NCBI GenBank assembly: GCA_002811675.1
Contig: PDIM01000001.1
Location: 1 to 20,086 of the forward strand
Source of the DNA: Ichthyosporea sp. XGB-2017a
Taxonomy: Eukaryota; Opisthokonta; Ichthyosporea
Direction: 5' to 3'
DNA: 20,086 nucleotides
The number at the start of each line of letters is the position of its first letter. The first letter of the stretch is position 1. Under the pieces are notes generated by a model. That model was not told the origin of the DNA and did no database searches. It saw nothing but the letters and a program-made list of their open reading frames with translations. Shown one piece after another: positions 1-12,000 of this stretch. The translations under genes were made by a program, and so were the position numbers.

Positions 1-3000
1 TTGGTGGGACGTTTGGGGTCATTGAGCATATTCCCGATACCACACCAGTTGTGCTGATTGGGTATTCAATCGATTATTCTGTGGGGCAAATTAAGCTTGA
101 CTTCGAAGAACCCGTAGATGTTAGTTTGTCGCTGTGGAACGACCTACGTCTTCGACATGGAAATTCCAGTATAGAGCATTCAGTGGAATTCGAGCAACCC
201 GTCAAAGATGGCTTATCTGTATGGCTTAATATAACTGTTTCATCGTTGGATGATCTGAAATTGGCCTTATATCCTTCTACACTGGTGGTGGAACAAAGCA
301 AAATACTAGATATGGCCGGAAATGGAATAGCACCTGTCATTAGGAATGCCGATATTGTCCACGAAGATTTTGTGTATCCGAATATGACTCGCTTTGACAT
401 GGATATGAATGCGATGGTATTGACCCTAACATTTGATGAACCTGTAAACACAAGCTCGCTAGACCATGGTCAGGTGTGGCTGCATGAGAGCGATAGTGCG
501 CAAGGAATAACATTTAGATGGAACACTATTAGCGTTAATGGCCGTTTAGTTGTTCTTAGCCTAGATGTGGATGAATCTCATAGACTTAGACTAGTGCGAC
601 CATTGGCCCGGGACAATAGCAGCACCTATTTGTCAATTGCAAATTTTGCCATCCGAGACATGAATGGAAACGGAAATGCCGTACGTGAATATGTGCGCGT
701 GTCCCAATTTCAACCGGATACTATCAAACCATTCCTTGTTTGGTCATCGTTAGATATGGATAAAGAAATACTCCTTATGGCATTTTCGGAACCTGTTGAT
801 AGTGGTTCATTCATGTTTGATGAGTTTTTTCTTTTGCCAATGACGGGTGCGAGCAATGGAATCAATCTGATATCAAATTTAAGCGATGCAGATGGGTTAA
901 ATATGACGGTGCATATTGATAAAAATGTGGTATTTGATATCAAACTCGACGTAGGACTTGGTGTAGATGCCAGTTCGTCTGTAATCAGATTGAGTGCGCT
1001 TACATTCAATGACATACGTGGAAATGAGTTGGTTGCTGGGGATTTTGCTGTTTCGGAATATGCCCCCGATATTACCCATCCTTTGGTAACGGAATATTCA
1101 ATTGATTTCGAAACTGGCTTCATTAATATGACATTTGACGAGCCCATGGATGTTTTGCTATCGCAATGGAGCTCGTTAAAACTAAAGCATAAGCTTTATG
1201 ACACCATTGGTATTGCAATTGATGTGGACGTGTTAAGTCCAAATGGTCTTAAAGTTGACATTGTTATGACAATCCCTACTCTGGATATTGTTAAGCTGAA
1301 TCGCTACCCGGCTGTGCTTGAAATCAACAATGTGGAGCTTTTTGATATGACTGGTAACCCAGTAACGAATATTTCACACCTTCCACTTCTAACAGTGGAA
1401 GATAAAATCCGACCCAATCTTATTGGGTTTCATTTCAATATGAACCTGATGACCATTGTCTTGGAATTTGATGAGCCGATTGACGCATCGACATTTTCTC
1501 AGCATACTGCCGAATTTTCAAATTCTTCAGCAATAGATAGCCATCGTGCGACATTCCCATTAATTGTCAATCTTACAAATGCAAGGGAGCTTCACCTTAG
1601 TATGTCTGAATTTACAGCAAACCAGGTCCGACTCTACCAAACATTCGCAAGAGATGTCACAAGCACCTTCCTTTCTTTTAATATGTCTATTCTTGATGAC
1701 ATGAATGGGAACCCGGCAGTTGAGGTAGACTCATACCAAGTGAATGAGTTTATTCCTGATACAACTCGCCCTTTTGCTGTTCGATCATCTTTAGATATGG
1801 ATTCTGGACTGTATGAGATACAATTTTCCGAAGCAGTGGATTTTTCCACCTTTAACACTAATTTTTTGCAACTATCAAATTTAAACTCCTCCTTTTCCAT
1901 ACTGTCGTCAACAATCGGACCGGATGGCATAACCCTGCAATTTATAATTGACAAGAATTCTTTGGACACAATTAAGTTGAATTCGCTGCTAGCCGTGAAT
2001 ATTGAAACTAGCTATATTGTTCTTGAAGCACCGGTTATCTTAGATATGAGGGGAAATCCTTTAATTCCTATTACTAAGCAGGTTGAACTATTTAAAGCAG
2101 ATATTTCTGAGCCGGTTATAGAAGAATTTTTTATTGATATGAATACTGGTCGCTTCGCACTTTTTTTCAACGAGCCCATTGACACAGAAGCAAGTAGATT
2201 CGAGCTTCTAAGGCTCATAAACAGTGATGGATTGGAGTTTCCTTTAAATGCAACCCTTCTTAGTGGCAATGGACTTCAATTGGAATTTTTACTTAGCGAG
2301 CCTTATATGGACATACTTAAGCTAAACAAATTCCCGGCCGAAATGAGAGTGCCTTTCGGGTGCATATATGATATGGCTGGCAATGACATTAAAATGAACC
2401 AGACTGTACTCCCCACCAACTTTACGGAAGATACAACGAAACCAACCCTGTCTTTTCATTTACTCGATCTCAACGAAGGTCATATGGAGCTCGAGTTTGA
2501 TGAACCCATCAATGCAGCGACTGTTAGTGGCGAATGGATATCCTTCACGTCGCCCGGTTCTGGGTTTCAGGATTATTATTTTGACTACACCACACTGGGC
2601 TCAAACGGAAGGAACTTCTTTTTTAATTTTACCTTTGAGACACTGAATATGTTTAAACTGAATGACACGTTAGCTTTAGATCAGTCAAGCTCTCTTGTAA
2701 ACATTATAGCTGGCGCCATCACTGACATGAATGGAAATCCTTTTGAGGGCGCGTTCAGAAGGGAAGTTGATGAGTTTATCCCTGATACCACCTCTCCCAA
2801 GGTTTTATCTATCTCCCTGGATATGAATTCAGGCAGATTTTTTATTCAGTTTGACGAACCAATGGAAAGCACAAGTTTTGTAACAGAAAAAGCGCTTCTA
2901 GCTGATCCTTGGTCTGAATTTCAGCTAACGTTGGATGCAACGAGCATCTCGGAAGATGGTCTTGTTCTTGAATTCGTTTTCACAGTAGATAGCTTCAATG

Positions 3001-6000
3001 ACATTAAATTGGCCCAGAATATCGCAACCAATGCATCTAATTCTCAAATCAATCTTCTGAATAGCAGTTTGACTGATATGAATGGTAATGGATTGCCCAC
3101 TACTCTTAGAGCAGTAGATTCATTTGTAGTAGACAGTATTCAACCTATTGTACTGAACTACACTTTGGATATGGATAATGGAATTATATCCTTAGTATTT
3201 TCGGAGCCTATTGACTTCGTCCTGTCTGACTTTAGCTCATTCTCTCTAGGCTCAGTTTTAGGTGACCCGATGAGCATAGTCACCAATCTGGGTAATTTCA
3301 CATTTACAGATCGCAACTTAAAAGCCCAGTTTAGCATTCCTGAGTGGACTGTTTATGATCTTAAAGTTAAAGTTTATCCACAGGTTTTAAACTTACCAGA
3401 TTTAAAGCTATTTGATATGCAAGGAAACTCTATGTTAAATTTTGGCATATATCCGCACATATTTATAGAAGATAGTACACCACCTTTGCTGATTAACTTT
3501 ACTTTTAGCATGGACTCATCTGTTTTACATTTGTCATTTGACGAGCCTGTTAACGTATCCTCGCTCATTTGGCAATATTCACATTTTACTCCTGATTTAA
3601 CTTCAGGAGGTACCAGATTCTCATACGAAAGTTTTTCGAGCAGTAATAATTGGATTGACATTGACATTGTGTACACGCTGAGCAGCACTAATGAGATTAA
3701 ACTAAATACCCAAATTGCAGACAGCCTAGAGAGTACATTTCTTTTGATCGAAAGTAACTTTGTGAAAGATATGAATGGAAACAGCAATCTAGAGAATCAT
3801 CTTCAAGCAGCAAAATTTTGGGCAGATGTCACTCGTCCGGTTATTACACATACTGCACTAAATATGACGAACGAGACATTAACCATATGTAGTGACGAAC
3901 CCTTTCTAAGCACAAGTTTCGATTATTCTGAATTAAGAATATCAAATGCCTCAGAGTTACTTGATCAATTAATGAACCCAAATGTAACAATAGAAAGTGC
4001 GGCTGACATCACCGTCGTCTCCGAGTTGACGACGGGGAATGGGGTTTGCATTATTGCTAAAGTGTCTAATAACACGTTGGATGATATTAAGCGCAATAGA
4101 TATACTGGCACGCAGGGTTCCAACAGCTTTATCGTTGTAAGTCCAAAAGTTCTTACGGACATGGCTGGGAACCCGGTAATGGAAGAGGCTAAACTAGCCA
4201 CTACATTTTTCCCTGATGAAACAATTCCTCAGCTCTTGAGTTACTTTCTGAATATGAATGAAGGGTTGATCGAACTTCTGTTCACGGAACCCGTCGATTT
4301 TTTTAATGTGCGATCTGAAACATTCGAACTACGTCATAGTGGGGGTATCCCTATACATTTCGAAAGCAACTTCAATGGAACGGACGACAACTCTATACAG
4401 TTAAAAATAATCAAAGAGAGTATGCATGCCTTAAAGCTTGCTCGCTACCCTCAAACATTCGTTTTTCAACACGGAAGTTTTCAGGATATGTTCGGTAATC
4501 CCTTTTTGGCGGAAGAGTTTATCCCCAATAATTTCGTTCCTGACACTACACCTCCTGAATTGGTGGAAAGTGTGTTTGATGTGAACAATCATACGATTTA
4601 CATAACCTTCACTGAACCTGTTGATACATTAACGTTTATAACCGAAAAACTTTCTCTTAGGGAGTCCTTGGCTGGCGAACTTAGTCGTGATATTATTGGT
4701 GTAACTAATAGCCCAAATGGACTAAAGCTTATTGTGGAGCTTAGCAGAGAATCACTGAATAACATCAAATTGATTGACTCACTTGGAAAGAATGTAACTT
4801 CATCTTTTGTGCACTTCCTCGGCAATTGGGTTCAAGACATGAACGGCAACGCATTTCAGGAGGCTGTGCATCAGGTTAATGAATACATTCCTGATACTAC
4901 CATGCCTGTTTTGGAACAATTTGATTTAGATATGAATAGTGAATATATGGATCTCTTCTTTGATGAACCAGTCGACTATTTGACAGTTCAAGAGCAAAAC
5001 ATAATGCTGCTGTCAACGAACTCTTCATCTATCTTTGCATCTTTTAATCTTTCGGCACCTGGTCCAAAATCAACTATTCTGAGAGTTCACATATCCACAG
5101 AAAATATGCATATACTGAAGCTGGATAGGGATTTAGCGGTCAGTCAAGAAACTTCTTCAGTATCTCTTTTACCCATATTTGTTGAAGATGTAGTTGGAAA
5201 CTGGAATATGCCTATTACACTGAACTCTACGAATTTCTCCGAAGATATAACTCCGCCTTTAATTGACTTTTTCCACCTTGATATGAGTGATGGTTTGATA
5301 GATATTGGGTTCAATGAGCCAGTTGACTTCCAAAGCTTTCGCACCGACCTTATTCACCTGACGACGTCTGCAAGCTCAGTGATATTTCATGGCATAGAAA
5401 GTACAACAGTGGGCCCAAATGGACTAGTATTACATTTTGTTATGACTTCTCATACTCATCATGTTCTGCAATTATTAGATTCTTTCAAAAGCCTAGAAAT
5501 GTCGTTTTTGAAAGTTGAAAATAATGCTTTTCGAGATATGAATTACAATCCAATACTTAGTGTGGTGAGACTTGCTGATGTTTTCACGCCTGATACCAAG
5601 CCACCGTACCTAGTTAATTCAACGATGAACATGAACGCCAAAACGTTTAGACTGACATTCAATGAGCCTGTTGATGTAGATAAATTTAATACAACTGGGG
5701 TTCATGTTGTAAACAGTAACAGCCAAGAAATCTCGTATTCTCTAATCTCATTAACCAACTCAGTTGACGGCTTGAGTGTACTATTTGAAATCGATGAAGA
5801 TGCAGTTAATCGTATCAAACTAAACCAGCAGCTCGCTACTAATATCAATACCACATTTATCGATATAGAGAGATCTGCCATTGCTGATATGGCAGGAAAT
5901 CAAGTAGTTGAAGGACTATTTCAGGTTGACGAATACACTCCCGATACTACATCCCCAGAGCTGTATTTATTTACACTCAACATGAATAATGAAACCATGA

Positions 6001-9000
6001 TCTTGCAATTCACAGAGCCTGTTGATGTGAGTACTGGCAACTATACAACGATATCTCTTTCACATTCAAGTGACACTTCAAATGAAATCTTCTTAAAAGT
6101 TGATAACTTAAGCAACGATGGACTTCAAGTACAATTTAAGATTCGTAAAGAGAGTATGGATGAACTAAAACTTGCTTTGTTCCCAAAGTACATACACCTA
6201 CTCCCAACAACGATTCTGGACATGGCTGGGAACCCCCTGGTTGAGAAAGTTCAACTCGCAGATGTTTTCATACCTGACACGACACCTCCGAATATGTTGA
6301 AATTTGATTTAGACATGAGTAATGAAACGGCAACATTTTATTTTGATGAACCCGTTAATTACCAAACCTTTGACCAACATTTTCTGTATGTTTTCGACAA
6401 CCCGAGCTTTCCCGATTGCGAAAAGCAGTTTGCTTGCACACTTATTTCGACTACCGTAGGCCCTAATGCTTTACAAATAACTGTAGATATTAACTTTGAT
6501 CAACTCAATTTCTGGAAATTGGATGATACAATCGCCACAGAAAAAGCCAATACATACTTGAAAGTATTAGCGGGTATGATAAAAGATATGAATGAAAACC
6601 CTATCGTTCCGACTATATTGAACGTGGATAGCTTTTACGAAGATAAAGTCCCCCCTGTCTTGCTTGATTTCATGTTAGATATGGATCTTGGGTATTTCAA
6701 AGCTCACTTTTCGGAGCCTGTTAGAGCTAACACTTTCGTGAAAGAAAAGTTGCTTGTTGCAAATAGTTCCAGCGGACCCATTGAAAATTCATACTCTTTT
6801 GATTTATATTTGCTGAATGCACTTTATGAGAATGGGCTTTATGTGAAGTTCTATATTCCGACTTTAGATTTGCACACAATTAAGCTTGATAGAGGACTGG
6901 CACTGGATGAATTTACAACCTTTTTAAATTTTACTAAGGATTCAATATTAGATATGAATTCGAACAGTATTGTTCCTGAAGTCCAGCAAGCAGCAGTCTT
7001 TGTACCTGATACGACTGCACCAAATTTAATAGGGTTTGTTCTAGACATGGACAGAGAATATGTACTTTTCGAATTTGATGAACCAGTTGATGAATTCTCT
7101 TATGAACCGGCTGGAATGCAGCTGTCTTCGAGTATGACTGAGGATGTCTCGCTGTGGATTCAATTAGACTCGTCTACGGCAGGTCCTGACGGATTATCTC
7201 TCTTCGGAAATATCACTTTTGAAGCTCTGAACTTAGTGAAACTTAACCGTCTCACAGGAACTACTTTAAATACATCAGTTATACAGATATCAACTACAGC
7301 TTTCAAGGACATGAATGGAAATAATATCAATTCAATAGCCTTAACTGCTAGAGACTTTATCCCAGACACTACACCGCCAAGAGTTAAAGATATTGTACTA
7401 GACATGGACAACGAAACATTCACTGTTCATTATGATGAGCCTATAGATCATTTGGCTTTCAAATTTGAAAATATTGAGCTATCAAAATCCCTTTCTTTCC
7501 CTTACTCATTTCGACTACGATCTGAACCTCTTGGGGAAAATGGACTTACATCAGTGTTTCGAATAGATTTTGATGATCTTAATCTCATAAAACTAGATCA
7601 ATCAACAGCGATTGATTTGAATACAACATTTTTCAAGTGGAATCAAGACTTCATTTCAGACATGAACGGAAACAAAATTGTTGATGGTCAGAAACAAGCG
7701 GGTGAATTCTACCCAGATATTACCCCTCCAATGATTCTGGAGTTTGGACTGAATTTGACAACTGAAGAATTTGAACTTCTATTTTCCGAGCCCGTTGATG
7801 TTTCCACATTTTTTTGGGAGAAAATTGCGTTTATGAAGACTGCAGCATCTACCGACGATGTCATTAATGGAATATCTAATATCACTTCCGAAGATGGTCT
7901 TCTAATTCGATTTTCGTTATCATTTGAGTTTCTAAACATAATCAAACTTCGACAAGATACTGCGTTTGATAAAGCGTCAACATTTATGATTGTGTCAACA
8001 TCAGCTATTAGTGACATGGCTGCAAATGGGATAGTTCAAGTTATTCGAGGAGCGGACACCTTCTTTCCAGATGTTACACGGCCAATACTGATTGATGTTG
8101 GACTAAATATGGATAAACAACTTATGACGATGACCTTCGATGAGCCTGTAGATATTGCTACGTTTGATACAACGCAGATTTTCGTTTCATCTAGCATCAC
8201 TGCGTTAGAGCGATACCCCGCCGATTCTATTACTTCAAACTCTAGCGGGTTGTCATTTGTATTTGATATCAGCAAAGAGCGTTTTGATAACATTAAGCTC
8301 AATCGGCTTGTTGCGATATCTGGGCTTAGTTCACATATGGAGATATTTCCTGACTTTATGCACGATATGGCGGGGAATGCTCTCGTGATATATAACGATA
8401 CAGCTACTTCCTATGTGCCTGATAGAACTCCGCCATTACTAATAGGATTTGAATTAGATATGAATAACTCGGTTCTTGCACTTCATTTTGATGAGCCATG
8501 CAAGCATGATAGTTTTGATAATTTAAAGCTATATCTTACCAGTGCCAATATTAGTACTTCACAAGAAGTTATTATTCATAGCCCTGTTCTCGTACCACCA
8601 ACGGCGTCTAATATATCTTTTTACTTTCAGCTTTCTAAACTTGAAATGGATAAGATAAAAGCTCAGTATGGGCTGGCTAAAAATGAAAGTACTACATTTC
8701 TTTTCCTGGAGCCGTATTTTGTTACAGATATGTTTGACAACCCCATTAATGAGACCATCGCCCAGGTTGATGTATATAAGCAAGATGTTACTCGTCCATT
8801 GTTCACAGGCTTTGAAGTGGATATGGACAAAGACGAAATCATTTGCTTTTTCGATGAACCAATTGACTATACCTCTCTCGATTCTACAGGGGTGTTTGGG
8901 TCTTTGATACTGAATGAGGGACACCAATACCCTATAAACATGTCCTCTCATGGTAGAATTGAACTGCTTGGTGCTCTGTTCAATGTTACGCATGATTCAA

Positions 9001-12000
9001 TGAATCTGCTAAAAAAGATAGACTCTCTGTACAAGAGCATGGAAACATCGATTTTGAATTTACTAAGCTTCTCTTTAGCTGATATGGCCGGTAATGATTT
9101 AGTACCGAACAATGTATCAGCGAGTAAGTTTGCTCCCGATGTTACTTCGCCAAATCTTGTAGCTTTCGAACTTGACATGGATCAGGAGTTATTTGTTTTT
9201 ACGTTTAATGAGCCCGTGAACTACACAACATTTTCATCTAATGGCATCACTTTACTTTACACAGCGGATGCCATAATAGAAGATGAAAACAGTTTCCACA
9301 CTCTGAATTCGTATGCAGCAGGTCCTACAGATACAGTGACCTTTGTCATTCTTGAACTTGACGAATCCAATGATATTAAATCAATAGATGGATTCGCCAA
9401 GAGTTTAAACACAACTGTATTAAGTATGGTCTCAGAAGCGTTTGCTGATGTATTTGGAAATCAAGTGAATAGTATTGTTCTGAATGCAAGTAGTTATATT
9501 CCAGACACAACCGAACCTCAACTATTGGATTTTAAACTAGATATGAATCGTTCTTTTGCTCTTTTAAGATTCGATGAGAGTGTCCGATGCTCTGCAATTG
9601 ATGCTTCAACATTTGAGTTCTTTCCTACCTCCGCTTTGCTGGGCACTCCAGTCTTAACTGATCAAAGCCACCCAGTTCCGTTTTCTGATGATGACGGGGC
9701 ACCGTGTGTTCGGTGGTCGTGTACAGTGTGCAAGGTGCATATAGCCTATGACAATATCAACGTTTTAAAAGGAAGATTGGACATGGCCTTTGGTGTCTCG
9801 GACACGTTTTACACAATGCCGACCACGTCCATAATAGATATGGCCATTGCTCCAAATTTGCTCAATGTTTCATGGAGTGGTGCAAGACAAATTAACGAGT
9901 ACTTCACTGATGTGACACCGGGTATACTTCTTGACTTCTACATAGATATGGATATGGATAGGATTTATCTTGAGTTTGATGAACCAGTAGACTTCACATC
10001 TTTTGACCCTTACGATTTCGCTATTTTGGGGGATATTCCTGGTGAGACCTCTGTTCTATCCCGACCTATAATTCATCTTACAGAAGCTACGCCTATCCCT
10101 CCAGTAAGTGAAAGGTTTCTGTATCTTCAAATGACCACTAGTGAAATCAATTCTATCAAAGTTCACCCATATATTGCGACAAGAACCCGTGCTATTGACG
10201 ACACATTTTTTACTTTCTACAACGAAACAGTCACCGACATGTTTGGTAATCGGCTACTCATTTTGCCAAACGAAACAATATCGTCTAGAAACAGTCTTCC
10301 ATTCTTTTGGAGTGACCAATCAGCAGATCTTGATTTTGAAGCCCTCATTGCTCTACGTGAAGCTGATATTGGTATGGAAATTGATGTACCAAACTTTGAT
10401 GCGGGGGCAGATATATACTTAAAACAGGCAACCAAGTATCTTCCAGATGTAACACCGCCCCAAGTTGTATCTTTCGACTTAGATATGCGCTTGGGAACTA
10501 TGACCTTTGCCTTTGATGAACCTGTATTTTACGGATCTTTAAATATATCTTCCTTTGTCTTATCTGACACGAGCAATTTTCTGAAGTTCCATAACTATTT
10601 TCCATGTACAGCAGAAAATTGTTCTTTAGCATGGGATAATTCGGCAGCATTCGAGGATTATCAAGCTGTCACTGTTGAGAACAGGAATTTTCACAGATTT
10701 ATTGGACAATCCATTAATACCACCGTCAATGGTCAGGTATTTAAAATGAGTATCGACAAAGTAGATATGGATTGGATAAGGCATATAAGATATCTTTGCA
10801 CCTCAAGTAGCACTTCGTTTCTCAGCGTCATCTCTTCGAGTAGAATTCTCGATATGTCGTTCAACGAAATAATCGAACAGCCAAGTGGTATACCTGTCAC
10901 GCAATTTCAGGCAGATGACATTCACCCTTCACTAGTGCGATATGACCTTGACTTGGCATTCTGGAAATTACTACTGTTTTACGATGAGCCCATGGACTAC
11001 TTATCGCTTCGCACTCAAGACTTGACATTTATGAATGATCCTGCCGACAATGGATTTTTTGACAACAACCTCACCCTTGCGGAGGGGCAAGAAAGGTATT
11101 GGCTTCCTGAGACGTATGGCTATGTGGTTGTAGTTAACTTGACAGAGTCAGATACAATTTTCCTCAAATCTCTTCTTGGATATGTTGTGCTCCCAAGCAA
11201 TTTCTGGTTACAGCAGGCGGAAGAAGCGGTTACGGATATGCAAGGAAATGCTCATTTACCTCTCACATTGTTAAACATTACGAATTTGATTCCCGATGTA
11301 GATTTTCCCATTTTGACGAGATTTGACCTAGATATGGATAAGTCGATTTTAACATTGCACTTCAATGAGCCTGTGCTTGTACCATCGCTTCTCTTTGATC
11401 AAATTAGTGTCGTAAACTCAGGCTCAGTAGCAAATTTAAACATTCAGTCCTATAGTCTTATTGGTGGATCATCTATTAGTTTCCCCAACCTTGTTTATAT
11501 GCAAGTGAATTTAACCTTTGAAGATATGAATGCTCTGAAGCTAAATGACGACCTTGCTACTGGTGACTCCAATACATTCCTTCGCTTTCCAAATGAAACT
11601 ATTAATGATACTTCGTCCAACCCAAACATTGACTTGGAGAGCAGCTTTGGCATAATGCAAGTGACAGTCTTTCGTCCTGATATTACCCGCCCAAGACTAA
11701 CAGATTTCCATGTAGACCTTGCAAGCACGCCCTTCTTAGTTTTGCGTTTTGATGAGCCTGTTAGAGCCAGCACACTCTTCCCGGGCTCTATAGTTATTCA
11801 CAATGGTCACTCGTGCGCTTACAACATTTCTGAAACGGAAGAATTAGATTTACTAGCCGCAGAAATCCCACTTGACAATCAATGTGACACTGGTGCTATA
11901 AGCTTTAGGGTTGCCGAGGAAAGTGCAGTTTTGCTAACAAACGGATTAGATATTAGGGTAAATCTTACCCTGGCAGACATAACGTTCCTTAAATATTCAA

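Noticed and set aside
51-53. GTG at 51 as the translation start of the large protein
   Set aside because: The frame is open back to the left edge and encodes a repeat linker (EHIPDTTP) immediately before it; GTG is an internal Val codon in a eukaryotic gene.
8559-8993. 144-codon minus-strand open frame opposite units 25-26
   Set aside because: No domain and low-information composition; the plus strand is clearly coding across it.
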